NCBI GenBank assembly: GCA_947586055.1
Contig: CANPXL010000009.1
Location: 1 to 64,000, forward strand
From: an uncultured Acetatifactor sp.
GTDB lineage: Bacteria > Bacillota > Clostridia > Lachnospirales > Lachnospiraceae
Direction of reading: 5' to 3'
Length of the DNA: 64,000 bases
The notes under the pieces: generated by a model
Told to the model about the DNA's origin: nothing
The model's database searches: none
What the model saw: only the letters and a program-made list of their open reading frames with translations
Part shown: positions 1 through 9,999 of the stretch, in pieces
Numbering within the stretch: the stretch's first letter is position 1
Layout of the letters: each line of letters starts with the position of its first letter
Made by a program: the position numbers and the translations under genes

Positions 1-129
1 TTACTGTCTGGTTTTCGTTCTCTGAAAATTTTTTTGGAATCTTCAGGGTTGCATTACTGTTTATTTGTCAAGGTGCCTCTTGCTGCCAAACCGCTCCTTG
101 TCAGGAGCTTTCATCGGAACAGCTTTATT

Positions 130-159
130 AGAATAGCACAGCTGTACTTCCCTTGTCAA
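130..159 (-). promoter_or_regulatory. Probable strong sigma-A promoter, possibly for an rRNA operon
   Basis: On the minus strand a TTGACA box is followed after 18 bases by TATTCT with a TG just upstream, inside a GTTGTTGACA context preceded by an A-rich tract. That arrangement is familiar from stable-RNA promoters of Clostridia. The 130 bases between it and the left edge hold no gene and look like a leader. The box matches are seen; the idea that an rRNA or other stable RNA operon lies just beyond the edge is inference. Confidence 0.5.
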
Positions 160-220
160 CAACTTTTTTTATTTTTTTCCATCTTTTTTCAAAGTCCCCG
201 CGCGTTCAGGGTTTGCAGCG

Positions 221-940
221 TTATAAAACCTGAATGGTGCCCGCTTTCGAGCCGTTTTTCAGACGTAAGACAATGGATGAAATGTTTTCCGCAGTCTCCC
301 CGTCCACTTCTATCAGCAGCACTGTGGAAACGCTTCCTCCCGCCGGAACCGTTCCGGAAAAGGTGGAAAGATCATCCGGCAGGCCTGTCAGAAGCGCCTT
401 TCGCGTAAGCTTTCCGTTTACGGTGATCCGGAACGCACAATCCGACTCCAGAAGATCCACGGCCTGCTCCGCATCCAGCGAATTGGCAAGGTCAAACTGA
501 ATCACAAGAAGCTTTTTCCCGGCTGCCGCCGTAATCACAAAGTCGCTTTCCCCCTCCGGATAAACGCCGCAGACCGTATGCCCGACACAGGATAAACTCA
601 TTCCCTCCGGCAGCCCAAGCAGTTCCTCCGCATCGGCCGAAGTATCCGTTTCGCCGTTTCCGATCACGGGAGTATCGTCCACGGGATCCATCCCTGTCTG
701 CTCCGGAGCCGGCTCCGGCGATTCCGGAGTCTCCGGCGCCGGGGTGCTTTCCATCATCGAAGTATAATCAACAAGGCGGCTCCTGTGATTCGCGTCGTAT
801 CTCATCAGGGTAAAAGCGGTAAACTCTCCCACCTGCGCCACCTGTTCGTCCGTAAGATTCGGTATTTTATTTTCTCCGCAGCCTGTCAGTCCAAGCAACA
901 GTGTTGCCGCTGCCAGCGCCGCTCCCGTTTTTCTGTTCAT
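221..940 (-). CDS. Secreted lipoprotein of unknown function
   Basis: This 239-residue protein starts with a lipoprotein signal peptide (MNRK, hydrophobic core, lipobox LTGC), so it should be anchored to the outer face of the membrane. A Pro/Glu/Thr-rich linker at about residues 60-90 leads to a C-terminal region of about 130 residues rich in beta strands (FVITAAAGKKLLVIQFDL, STVLLIEVDG), resembling an Ig-like or DUF4352-type fold, but I do not recognise a named family. The ATG at 940 is chosen because an AAGAGG ribosome site lies just upstream and the signal peptide begins there; a longer in-frame extension exists but lacks both. It follows a two-component pair on the same strand by 138 bases and may be under its control, which is inference. 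Confidence 0.75.
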   Translation of the reverse strand: MNRKTGAALAAATLLLGLTGCGENKIPNLTDEQVAQVGEFTAFTLMRYDANHRSRLVDYTSMMESTPAPETPESPEPAPEQTGMDPVDDTPVIGNGETDTSADAEELLGLPEGMSLSCVGHTVCGVYPEGESDFVITAAAGKKLLVIQFDLANSLDAEQAVDLLESDCAFRITVNGKLTRKALLTGLPDDLSTFSGTVPAGGSVSTVLLIEVDGETAENISSIVLRLKNGSKAGTIQVL

Positions 941-1078
941 ATTTCCTCTTTCCCGCCGTACGCGGCGTCCGTCCCTTTTATCATACAACAGATTTCCGCC
1001 GCAGGCAAGTGTGCGGGCGCATAAAACGTCGAAAAACACAGTCGCATAAAATATCGGAGAACATTTTCGCGCGCTTTC

Positions 1079-2554
1079 TCAGCATCCGCCTTCTTCCACC
1101 GTTTCCAGATCAAACCAGAACAGGACGCCGTTCTGATAATTTTCAACGCCGTACTGCCGGTTCATGGATTCCATGATCGCTTTCACAATAGACAGTCCCA
1201 CACCGCTTCCCCCGTACTCCCGCGTTCTGGCCTTATCCACCTTATAAAATTTTTCCCAAAGATGCGGCAGCGCGTCCTCCGGTATGGGGTCTCCCGTGTT
1301 GAAAACCCCTACCCGCACATTTCGCTCGCCCTTCTTCAGACTGATCACGATCTTTTTCTCACCCTTGCAATGGTTCACCGCGTTGGAAAAATAATTGGCG
1401 AAAACTTCTTCCGTCTTATATTCGTCCGCCCATACAAAGACAGGGTCGTAATTCTCCATGCAGACTCCGATCTCATTCTGTTTTGTCAGAATGGCCGCCG
1501 ACTGCAGATAGTTCCGGATCAGCGCCGTCACGTCAAACCGCTCCATGGTCACCGTGTCATTTCCGCATTCCAGCTGATTCAGCGTCAAAAGCTTCTGAAC
1601 CATTCCGTTCATCTTCGCCGCCTCGTCAATAATGACGTCGCAGTAAAAACTGCGGCTCTCAGGATCGTCATTGACAGCCTCCCGCAGGCCCTCCGCGTAT
1701 CCCTGTATCAGAGCAATGGGCGTTTTCAGTTCATGGGATACGTTGGCGAGAAACTCCTTTCGCATCTCGTCGATGGCGACCTTTTTTTCTATATCCTTAT
1801 GCAGCTCAACGTTTGCCGTTTTCAGTTCCGATATGGACTTTTCCAGAGAAGACGACAGTTTATTGATATTCTCCCCAAGAAGATCGATCTCGCTTTTCCC
1901 CTTCCCCGTATACTTTGCCTCAAAATTCAGGTGCACCATCTGCTCCGAAATACGCCTCAGCTCCAGAATCGGTCTTGTCATCCGCCGCGCCATGAACCAC
2001 ATGATGATCCCTCCCGCGACGGTGCCCAAAATCCCTACATAGGCGAAAAACCGGTTTGCGATCTTTGCGCTCTCGCGGATACTCTCCAGAGGCGTCCGCA
2101 TAATAAAGGAAATTCCCGTGCTCAGCCTTCCGTACATTTCAAGATATCTGTTATCACCGAGATTCAGCCGCTGCAGCACATAATCGTCCCCTTCCTCCAG
2201 CACATTCACCGTGCCGGAGTAAAAGCCGAGGATATAACCGATCAGCTGCGTTTCCAGTTCGCTGCCCCCGTTGAACGACAGGTATTTCGTCTGAGAATTG
2301 GAATCCATCACACAGACGACAATATTGAACCTTCTGCACAGATTGTCCAGCTCTTTTCCAAATTCTTCCGTGCTGTATGTCTCGCTGTTCGCCACCTGCC
2401 GTATGGTATCGTATGCCCTGTAGATGATCTTCGTTTTGCTCTTGTAATAATACTGCCCGAGAAACATGGTATTGATGAACCAGCACAACAGAATGGTCCC
2501 CGCCATCAATCCGATAAAGATCAACGAAAACCTGCGTCTGATCGAGTATTTCAC
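1079..2554 (-). CDS. Membrane sensor histidine kinase with HAMP domain
   Basis: A 491-residue class I histidine kinase. TM1 lies at about residues 12-32, an extracellular sensor region at about 35-165, TM2 at about 168-188, then a HAMP linker, a HisKA domain with the phosphoacceptor His274 in NVSHELKTP, and an HATPase domain with the N box (NAVNHC) and G box (GGSGVGLSIV). It should autophosphorylate and pass phosphate to the response regulator encoded just upstream. The start is GTG, and its first bases overlap the regulator's stop (GTGA), which implies translational coupling. The signal sensed is not visible from sequence. Confidence 0.9.
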   Translation of the reverse strand: MKYSIRRRFSLIFIGLMAGTILLCWFINTMFLGQYYYKSKTKIIYRAYDTIRQVANSETYSTEEFGKELDNLCRRFNIVVCVMDSNSQTKYLSFNGGSELETQLIGYILGFYSGTVNVLEEGDDYVLQRLNLGDNRYLEMYGRLSTGISFIMRTPLESIRESAKIANRFFAYVGILGTVAGGIIMWFMARRMTRPILELRRISEQMVHLNFEAKYTGKGKSEIDLLGENINKLSSSLEKSISELKTANVELHKDIEKKVAIDEMRKEFLANVSHELKTPIALIQGYAEGLREAVNDDPESRSFYCDVIIDEAAKMNGMVQKLLTLNQLECGNDTVTMERFDVTALIRNYLQSAAILTKQNEIGVCMENYDPVFVWADEYKTEEVFANYFSNAVNHCKGEKKIVISLKKGERNVRVGVFNTGDPIPEDALPHLWEKFYKVDKARTREYGGSGVGLSIVKAIMESMNRQYGVENYQNGVLFWFDLETVEEGGC

Positions 2555-3231
2555 TGCTCCGCCTCCAGCTTGTAGCCCATTCCCCAGATGGTCCTGATCA
2601 TATCACCCTTCTCTCCCAGCTTGCTCCGAAGCTTTTTCACGTGGGTGTCTATCGTGCGCGCATCGCCGAAATAATCATAATTCCAGACATTGTTCAGTAT
2701 CTTTTCTCTGGACAGCGCGATTCCCCTGTTTTCCATAAAATATACAAGCAGTTCAAATTCCTTATAGCTTAAATCCACCTGTCTGCCGTCAACCAGCACC
2801 TGATGCGCCTCTTTGTTTACCTCGATCCCGCCGCAGCTGATGATTTTATTTGCATCCAGCTGACTTGTCCTGCGCAGAATCGCCGCCACCCGCGCCACCA
2901 GCACCTTGGGGCTGAATGGCTTCATAATATATTCGTCCACTCCGAGTTCAAACCCCAGCAGTTCGTCTCTCTCGTCCGTTCTGGCGGTCAGCATGATGAT
3001 CGGGACTTTTGAGCCGGCGCGCACTTCCCTGCAGACCTGCCAGCCGTCCATCTTCGGCATCATCACGTCAAGGATAATGAGCGCGATATCCTTTTGCTGA
3101 TAAAAAATGTCCAGCGCCTCTTCCCCGTCTCCGGCCTCCAGCACGGTATAGTTGTCCTTTACCAGAAAATCCCGGACCAGTTTACGCATCCTGCTCTCGT
3201 CATCCACTACCAGTATTTTTAATCTGTCCAT
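2551..3231 (-). CDS. OmpR/PhoB-family response regulator
   Basis: A 226-residue DNA-binding response regulator. The receiver domain occupies about residues 1-120, with acidic pocket residues DD at 10-11, phosphoacceptor Asp55 (LIILDVMMPKMDG) and the conserved Lys in IMKPFSP. A winged-helix trans_reg_C domain follows (YKEFELLVYFMENRG, DTHVKKLRSKLG). An AAGGAG site lies nine bases before the ATG. It is the first gene of the pair, with the kinase gene overlapping its stop codon. Targets are unknown; the downstream lipoprotein gene is a reasonable candidate. Confidence 0.92.
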   Translation of the reverse strand: MDRLKILVVDDESRMRKLVRDFLVKDNYTVLEAGDGEEALDIFYQQKDIALIILDVMMPKMDGWQVCREVRAGSKVPIIMLTARTDERDELLGFELGVDEYIMKPFSPKVLVARVAAILRRTSQLDANKIISCGGIEVNKEAHQVLVDGRQVDLSYKEFELLVYFMENRGIALSREKILNNVWNYDYFGDARTIDTHVKKLRSKLGEKGDMIRTIWGMGYKLEAEQ

Positions 3232-3327
3232 GCCGCAAAACTCCTTCCCGTCAGATTCTTCAGAGTAACAGAAAAGCTCTTTTTTCCAGCATACAAAAAA
3301 ATTATGTCTATTCTGTGAAAAACTCCG

Positions 3328-3894
3328 TTATTCGTCCTGCAGGCCGTCGGGCTGCTCCATGGAAAGTTCCCTCTCCTTTTCCCTGACCGCTTTTTCCCGG
3401 GCCGTCAGTTCCTGATCCCATGCGGCATATCTGTCCTGCAGCGCCCGTTCATAATTAAAAATATTGGCCCGATCTCCGGTCAGAGAAAGAAGCATGATTG
3501 CACAGAGCGCCACGACCAGCATAACATTCAGGATCACCGATATCTGTAATCCCGTCTTCATTCTCTCGTTTCCGCTGCCCTGCCCTGCCTGCGCTTCTCT
3601 GTTTGGTCCGCCGTCCCCCGCTCCCCTGATATAAGTGTCATATAAGGGGATGGGCTGTATCTTTTCCTTCGCAATGTTCGGGCTCTTCAGCAGAAACTCC
3701 TGCAGTTTTTTCAGATACAGCAGCCCCACCGGCGTCTGAAAGATCTGTTTCCGGATCGCACTGTCGTAAACGTGAAGAATGCTTTCCGGCCTGGTATAAT
3801 CAATCCGCGCTTCCAAATACTCAATCTTCCTCTGTTCCGCCTGCGCAAGCCTGACATCCTTCTCTGTACAAAACGAAAAACCGCCTGTCTCCAT
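3328..3894 (-). CDS. Hypothetical single-pass membrane protein
   Basis: A 188-residue protein I do not recognise. It has a soluble N-terminal part of about 110 residues that begins METGGFSFC and is rich in charged residues, then one membrane helix at about residues 118-138 (ISVILNVMLVVALCAIMLL), then a C-terminal coiled-coil-like segment (RALQDRYAAWDQELTAREKA) with an acidic end. The arrangement resembles bacterial scaffolding or stress proteins with a cytoplasmic N-domain and a helical tail, but no function can be assigned. A tRNA/tmRNA terminator separates it from the RNA genes upstream, so it has its own promoter or is read alone. Confidence 0.65.
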   Translation of the reverse strand: METGGFSFCTEKDVRLAQAEQRKIEYLEARIDYTRPESILHVYDSAIRKQIFQTPVGLLYLKKLQEFLLKSPNIAKEKIQPIPLYDTYIRGAGDGGPNREAQAGQGSGNERMKTGLQISVILNVMLVVALCAIMLLSLTGDRANIFNYERALQDRYAAWDQELTAREKAVREKERELSMEQPDGLQDE

Positions 3895-3968
3895 CCAGAT
3901 CCTCCTTTTTTACCATGTAAAACCGTCCAACCCTGTTTTGCGCCGGATATCCGCGCCGTCCGTTTCAC

Positions 3969-4008
3969 AAAAAAGCTCCAACTCCTGTTTACAGGCGTTG
4001 GAGCTTTT
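3969..4008 (-). terminator. Intrinsic terminator of the tmRNA/tRNA-Val unit
   Basis: A 12-bp perfect stem (AAAAGCTCCAAC with GTTGGAGCTTTT) encloses an inner CCTG/CAGG stem. Read on the minus strand it ends in a run of Ts, directly after tRNA-Val. The A run on the other side could let it also work on the plus strand, although no plus-strand gene approaches it. Confidence 0.85.
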
Positions 4009-4073
4009 CATTTTGGAAGCCGCCGTTTGTCTGCTGTATTCCTCCCAGCAGCAAATATGGGCTTCCCCTTTCG

Positions 4074-4146
4074 TGGAGACGACAGGACTCGAACCTGCGA
4101 CCCTTTACACGTCAAGCAAATGCTCTCCCAGCTGAGCTACATCTCC
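4074..4146 (-). tRNA. tRNA-Val (GAC anticodon)
   Basis: A complete 73-base cloverleaf can be folded by eye: acceptor GGAGATG/CGTCTCC with a G-U pair, D arm GCTC/GAGC, anticodon stem TTTGC/GTAAA with loop TTGACGT (anticodon GAC, reading GUC and GUU), T arm GCAGG/CCTGT with loop TTCGAGT. The CCA end is not encoded. It lies seven bases after tmRNA on the same strand, so both are likely cut from one transcript. Confidence 0.93.
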
Positions 4147-4153
4147 GCACAAG

Positions 4154-4533
4154 TGGAGTAGACGGGAGTCGAACCCGTGTCCAAAAGCCCATTCCCTGTC
4201 CTTCTACTATCATAGTCCGTTTTTTTGACCGGCCTGACCCGGTCCGTTCCCTCACCCGACAGAAAAGGGACAATCTGTCAGGCCCGGTAGCTTCATGATA
4301 CGCCCGCGCGGGCAAAGCTTAACGCGCGTCGTTTCTCACAGAGTCGATGCCCGGTCTCCGAAGTGTGAGTGCTCCGGAGCGGACAAGCCGCCTTGGGCGG
4401 CGTCACTCGCAGCGGTTAGGCTGCAAGCGCGTACTGAGTATTATTATCAGCGTTTCGTTTATTGTGCCGTTTCACGCACGGCTGCGGATAGCTTCTCCAG
4501 CTGCAGGACCTCTGTCGAGACCTTTACTACCCC
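4154..4533 (-). ncRNA. ssrA: Transfer-messenger RNA (tmRNA)
   Basis: The ends form the tRNA-like acceptor GGGGTAG/CTACTCC, the 3' part carries the T-arm motif GGTTCGACTCCCGT, and the 5' part has the usual GGTCTCGACAG segment. The internal reading frame encodes a proteolysis tag ending ADNNTQYALAA before a TAA (4416-4418), closing with the ALAA recognised by ClpXP-type proteases. The exact resume codon is not certain. GC-rich hairpins after the tag represent the pseudoknots. It rescues stalled ribosomes with SmpB, whose gene lies about 2 kb upstream on the same strand. Confidence 0.95.
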
Positions 4534-4543
4534 GAGCAGTTAA

Positions 4544-4572
4544 AGTATATCGAAAAGAACCGCCACTGTCAA
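4544..4572 (-). promoter_or_regulatory. Sigma-A promoter of ssrA
   Basis: TTGACA and TATACT with an exact 17-base spacer lie immediately before the tmRNA 5' end, leaving a leader of only a few bases. The -35 box overlaps the stop codon of the upstream membrane-protein gene. Confidence 0.88.
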
Positions 4573-6350
4573 GTTTTTTCCGATAATACCACCGAATATA
4601 TCGAAAAAATTTCCTCGTTTCCCAGATATACCGCATCCTCTTTCTCAAGCGTGACCGAAATTCCCTTTTCCCGGTAATATTCGGAAAGCCACGTCTCTAA
4701 TGCCGGCAGCCTGTCGGACTCCGGGTTCTGTACCACCACAAAGGTGTTTTCCCGGTCAAGCAGGCCCTCTTCCATGGTTTCCATGGAAAATCTGTCCAGC
4801 TTCTTCCGATTCAGAGGGCTCCTGTACGCCCATCCACCCATGATGTCATAATTTTTCAGCGTTCCGTCTTCCCCGGAAAACATCTTTTCCGAGTAGGCGA
4901 CGGTAGAATACACATCCACAAAATAAAAGCAATCCGGATGCAGGCGTGTATAGGTCTCCAGCGCCTGAATATTCAGATTTAAAGTTTCCCTGTCCCGGTA
5001 TTCCCGGGATGTCCTTTCCAGACTGTCCGGGATCGCCGTCAGAGAAAGCAGAAGCAACGCCGCCAGAACCCCTGCCTTTCCGACAAAATGCTTCCTTTCA
5101 TCCGCCGTCTTTGCCCATTCCGTCAAAAGCAGGCCCAGAAGGATCATAAGTTCCGCAAGATACAGGGAATGCGTAATCCGTTCCGGCACTCTTCCCCGAT
5201 ACAGAATAAACATCCACAGCCCTGTCCTGACGACCGCCAGCAGGACAGGTTCCCACAAATACCGAAAACGTCTCAGCCAAAGCGCCGTGGCAAATACCAG
5301 AACATACAGGCATCCCACAAATAAATTCCACGGGTAATCTGTTTCGTGAAGCGACCGGTACCGGTAATTTTCAAAGGCATTCCGAACCGTTTCCGCGAAA
5401 TTCGTCTGCGCCTTTTTCTGTTCGGCGGCGTATGCCGCAACCTGTTCCAGACAGTCCGCGTCGATCTCTTCGTCCAGACCAAAATTATAGTTTTCCAAAA
5501 GCGTCTGCCGATTTTCGGTCATTCCGATGCTTTGATAAAACGCTTCGTTCTGTTCATAAGGCGGAACCGTCTGAAAATCATAAAGCTCTGTCCGGCTGTC
5601 ACAAAAGTCCCAAAACGCCTTCCATTCCGCCGACCCGTACCCAAGAGAATGGATTCCCTGACAAAGCATAAGCCCCGCAAGCAGAACGCCGAAAACTCCG
5701 AAATACTTTTTGAGATTTTTCCCGGAAAGCAGCGGCCCGCTCTCCTCCGCCCAGCGAAAAATTCCGGCCGTACACAGAAGCGGCAGCAGCAACAGCAGCA
5801 TTTTCTGCCGAAGCAGAAAAGAAATGACCGCCAGAAGGATCCCCGGAAAACAATGTTTCAGAAACTCTGAAGCCGAATCCGCCCCCCGGGCAGTCAGGAT
5901 ACAAAAAGCCGCCGTCGCGCCCAGCAGGGCGCTCGTCACTGTGTACTGCACAAACACAAGATCCCGCAGCAGTACGGCAGCCGCTAAAAGAATCTGTACT
6001 GTAAGCGCAATGACTTTTGTATATCTTTTCCGAAAAAATCCCAACGCCCTTTCCGCCGTCAGGAAAAAACAAAGGACATGGCAGCCGCAGAGAAAAACGC
6101 CGTACCACGGAACCGCACCGATCAGCCGATAGAGACAGCCCAGCAAAAAGCTTAAAGGAAACAGCATATAGATATTTCTTCCCTCCGGCTCACCCGTATA
6201 CGCGCCCGCAACAATATCCTTCATCAGGACATCATCGTTTAAATCATAATAGAAATCGAAGCAAAGACCGATCAGCAGAAAAAAGACCACCGTTCCCCCA
6301 ATCGCCCACAGCATATTTTCTTTCTCTTTCAGTCCCTGCCGAATCTTCAT
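4569..6350 (-). CDS. Large polytopic membrane protein, GT-C or polymerase-like
   Basis: A 593-residue integral membrane protein with about ten to twelve hydrophobic helices in its first 430 residues and a soluble extracellular C-terminal domain of about 150 residues. An early acidic motif on the outer side (FDFYYDLNDDVLMKD) resembles the catalytic-loop acidic pair of GT-C glycosyltransferases and of DUF6056-like proteins. A role in building a surface glycan is therefore plausible but unproven. The ATG at 6350 is preferred because AGGAGA sits six bases before it; upstream in-frame codons lack a ribosome site. The gene lies between smpB and ssrA. Confidence 0.7.
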   Translation of the reverse strand: MKIRQGLKEKENMLWAIGGTVVFFLLIGLCFDFYYDLNDDVLMKDIVAGAYTGEPEGRNIYMLFPLSFLLGCLYRLIGAVPWYGVFLCGCHVLCFFLTAERALGFFRKRYTKVIALTVQILLAAAVLLRDLVFVQYTVTSALLGATAAFCILTARGADSASEFLKHCFPGILLAVISFLLRQKMLLLLLPLLCTAGIFRWAEESGPLLSGKNLKKYFGVFGVLLAGLMLCQGIHSLGYGSAEWKAFWDFCDSRTELYDFQTVPPYEQNEAFYQSIGMTENRQTLLENYNFGLDEEIDADCLEQVAAYAAEQKKAQTNFAETVRNAFENYRYRSLHETDYPWNLFVGCLYVLVFATALWLRRFRYLWEPVLLAVVRTGLWMFILYRGRVPERITHSLYLAELMILLGLLLTEWAKTADERKHFVGKAGVLAALLLLSLTAIPDSLERTSREYRDRETLNLNIQALETYTRLHPDCFYFVDVYSTVAYSEKMFSGEDGTLKNYDIMGGWAYRSPLNRKKLDRFSMETMEEGLLDRENTFVVVQNPESDRLPALETWLSEYYREKGISVTLEKEDAVYLGNEEIFSIYSVVLSEKT

Positions 6351-6429
6351 GCCGTCTCCTTTTCCCGTGTGCTTCTTCTCTGCCTGCTTTTCCCATGGCA
6401 TATCCCTTCTGTAAACCCTCCGGCACACT

Positions 6430-6900
6430 TTACAGGTTCCTTACCTTAAACTCTCTCTCCGTCTCCCTGCGCATGTCTTTCCTTGCAATATCTTCCCGCT
6501 TGTCGTAAAGCTTTTTCCCTCTGGCAAGCCCTACTTCCACTTTAACCATCCCGTTTTTGAAATAGACCTGCAGGGGCACCAGCGTATAGCCCTTCTCCTT
6601 TATCTTCTCCTGCAGCTTCCGGATCTCGTACCGGTGCAGCAAAAGCTTTTTGATCCGCAGCGGATCCCTGTTGAAAAGATTTCCCTTTTCATAAGGGCTT
6701 ATATGCATGCCATAGACGAACGCTTCCCCGTTCTCGATCCGGATAAAGCTTTCCCTGATGTTGCACTTCCCCATGCGAAGAGATTTCACTTCCGTCCCGT
6801 GAAGCGCCACGCCCGCCTCATACGTCTCGTCTATAAAGTAATCGTGATACGCCCTTTTATTGTTGGCGATCAGCTTTTTTGTCTCTCTTTCCGGTGCCAT
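6430..6900 (-). CDS. smpB: SsrA-binding protein SmpB
   Basis: A 156-residue SmpB, the partner that delivers tmRNA to stalled ribosomes. The family landmarks are present: [11 protein letters not shown] near the start, [13 protein letters not shown], the central HISPYEKGN, and the basic C-terminal tail [18 protein letters not shown] that lies in the mRNA channel. The ATG at 6900 follows a GGAGG seven bases upstream; a start six codons earlier is less likely. It is separated from secG by a terminator. Confidence 0.96.
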   Translation of the reverse strand: MAPERETKKLIANNKRAYHDYFIDETYEAGVALHGTEVKSLRMGKCNIRESFIRIENGEAFVYGMHISPYEKGNLFNRDPLRIKKLLLHRYEIRKLQEKIKEKGYTLVPLQVYFKNGMVKVEVGLARGKKLYDKREDIARKDMRRETEREFKVRNL

Positions 6901-6963
6901 GAACCCGCCTCCTCTCATTCGACGCCATGTCGGGCCGCCGTCAATTCCTCAGCCGATCCCTTC

Positions 6964-6996
6964 AAAAAAACACTCCTGTGCGGTCCACAGGAGTGT
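6964..6996 (-). terminator. Intrinsic terminator after secG
   Basis: A 12-bp stem AACACTCCTGTG/CACAGGAGTGTT with a short loop is followed by seven Ts on the minus strand. It separates secG from smpB. Confidence 0.88.
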
Positions 6997-7010
6997 TCTC
7001 AAAACGCATC

Positions 7011-7244
7011 TTAAAATACATTCAGATTGAGTACCGCCGCAATCACCATGAACAGCACCGCCAGAACCTTCGTGATCTTCACCAGCCGGCCTTCCATGGA
7101 TCGTCCCTTGTTTTTTCCCCAATAGGTTTCCGCCGCTCCGCTGATCGCGCCGAGTCCCGCGGATTTTCCCTCCTGCATCAGCACCAGAATCACAAGCGCC
7201 ACACATATCAATATAAAAATAACCGTGATAACCGTTCTCAGCAT
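7011..7244 (-). CDS. secG: Preprotein translocase subunit SecG
   Basis: A 77-residue protein with two membrane helices (VITVIFILICVALVILVLMQ and ITKVLAVLFMVIAAVLNL) joined by the conserved cytoplasmic loop EGKSAGLGAISG. It is the small accessory subunit of the SecYEG channel. It lies 104 bases after enolase and ends in a strong terminator. In many Firmicutes rnr (RNase R) follows secG; here it does not. Confidence 0.94.
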   Translation of the reverse strand: MLRTVITVIFILICVALVILVLMQEGKSAGLGAISGAAETYWGKNKGRSMEGRLVKITKVLAVLFMVIAAVLNLNVF

Positions 7245-7348
7245 TTTATCCTTACCTCCTGCCTGTCAAACAAAATACATCTTAACACAGACATCGGGAA
7301 AACGCAAGTCTTTTCTGTCGCGGCGAAAGAGACCGTCGTTGGACTCGA

Positions 7349-8698
<1,350 letters not shown>

Positions 8699-8744
8699 TC
8701 AAAAACAGTATTTCCCTTCCGGAGAAATTTATACGTGTTTATAC

Positions 8745-8768
8745 GCGCAAAACGCCGCCCTCCGGGCG
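8745..8768 (-). terminator. Possible weak terminator after the aldo/keto reductase gene
   Basis: A short CGCCC/GGGCG stem with a three-base loop overlaps the end of the reductase gene and is followed by GCG and four Ts on the minus strand. The stem is short and the T run is brief, so termination would be partial at best. Confidence 0.3.
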
Positions 8769-8769
8769 A

Positions 8770-9792
8770 TCAGTACGCCTTTCCCGCCAGTATCTCACAG
8801 TAATCCCTGTAATTCTTTTCCAGCAGCGCAGGCGTGTCCAGACCGTAAGGGCATTTCGACCTGCACTTCCCGCAGTGGAGACATTGTTCGATGCGCTTCA
8901 TCTTTTCCTGAACCGCTGGCGTCAGCTGCGCGGCGAAGGGCGACCGTCGGATCAGAAGGCTCATCCGGGCGCAGTTGTTGATCTCGATCCCCACGGGACA
9001 GGGCATACAGTACCCGCATCCCCTGCAGAAGTCCCCCTGCAGCTCTTCTCTGTCGCGCCGGATGACTTCCGCCAGTTCCTCCGTCATGACGGGCGGCTCC
9101 TGAATATAGGACAAAAACTCGTCCAGCTCGCTCTCCCTCTGTATGCCCCAGATGGGAAGCACATTGTCGTATCCGGCCAGAAACGCACAGGCGGCCGCAG
9201 AATTTGTGATCAGGCCGCCGGAGAGCGCTTTCATGGCGATAAAGCCCATACCGGCCTCCTTACATTTTTCCACCAGTTCCTCGTCCTTTTTTGTGGCGAG
9301 ATAACTGAACGGGAACTGCAGTGTCTCGTACAGCCCGCTCTCAATGGCTTCCTGCGCCACGCTGAGACGGTGGTTCGTGATGCCGATATGGCGGATCCTG
9401 CCTTTTTCCCTGGCCTCCAGCATGGCCTCATAAAGACCGGTCCCGTCCCCGGGTTTCGGGCAGAACGCCGGATTGTGGAACTGGTAGATATCAATATAGT
9501 CCGTTCGCAGATTGCGCAGGGACGTCTCCAGATCCCTGCGGAAATCTTCCGCATTCCCGGCGCCTGTCTTTGTGGCGATCACAATCTTATCCCGCATTCC
9601 CTCAAAAGCCAGACCCAGCTTTTCTTCACTGTCGGTATACCAGCGGGCGGTATCGTAAAAAGTGACGCCGCCGTCATACGCCTTGCGCAGCAGTCTCACC
9701 GCTTCCCCGGCGGAAATGCGCTGGATCGGCAGCGCGCCGAAGGCGTTCTTCTCCACGGTGATACCCGTCCTTCCAAGGGTTACTTTTGCCAT
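8770..9792 (-). CDS. Aldo/keto reductase with C-terminal 2[4Fe-4S] ferredoxin domain
   Basis: A 340-residue protein. Residues 1-240 are an aldo/keto reductase barrel with the family landmarks (GRTGITVEKNAFG, FYDTARWYTDSEEKLG, catalytic Tyr in ARWY, the segment YIDIYQFHNP). Residues 255-320 hold two ferredoxin cysteine clusters, CRGCGYCMPCP and CLHCGKCRSKCP, each expected to bind a 4Fe-4S centre. Such fusions are common in anaerobic Clostridia and couple substrate redox to ferredoxin-type electron flow; the substrate is not known. GGAGG lies before the ATG. It is followed by enolase about 100 bases downstream. Confidence 0.9.
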   Translation of the reverse strand: MAKVTLGRTGITVEKNAFGALPIQRISAGEAVRLLRKAYDGGVTFYDTARWYTDSEEKLGLAFEGMRDKIVIATKTGAGNAEDFRRDLETSLRNLRTDYIDIYQFHNPAFCPKPGDGTGLYEAMLEAREKGRIRHIGITNHRLSVAQEAIESGLYETLQFPFSYLATKKDEELVEKCKEAGMGFIAMKALSGGLITNSAAACAFLAGYDNVLPIWGIQRESELDEFLSYIQEPPVMTEELAEVIRRDREELQGDFCRGCGYCMPCPVGIEINNCARMSLLIRRSPFAAQLTPAVQEKMKRIEQCLHCGKCRSKCPYGLDTPALLEKNYRDYCEILAGKAY

Positions 9793-9819
9793 AAACCTTT
9801 CCCTCCTTTACACTTTGCC

Positions 9820-9965
9820 GCTTTCTTTGTTTTTATCTTCCCTGTTGCTGCCTTATCTGCCGTTGCTGCCTTCCCTGCTGTTGCCGCTTCCCTTCCGCTG
9901 TTGCCTTCCCCGCCGTTTTGCCTTCTTTTCCTGATCTTCCTCTGCCTTTCATGGCCTTTCACGGC
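9820..9965. repeat. Low-complexity, imperfect tandem repeats in the feoB-reductase gap
   Basis: The 207-base gap after feoB contains degenerate units of about 17-18 bases built on GTTGCTGCCTT, and near its left-reading end a roughly 10-base unit (TTTCATGGCC, TTTCACGGCT). On the minus strand a 60-codon Lys/Ala-rich frame runs through it, which I regard as a by-product of the repeat. I see no promoter or terminator here that I would defend. Confidence 0.5.
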
Positions 9966-9999
9966 TTTTCACGCTGTGTCCGTTCCAGGACGCGGCCGA

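Noticed and set aside
9780-9962. 60-residue Lys/Ala-rich minus-strand frame resembling a histone H1-like tail
   Set aside because: It lies entirely within degenerate repeats, overlaps the start of the reductase gene, and has no clear ribosome site. Composition is explained by the repeat.
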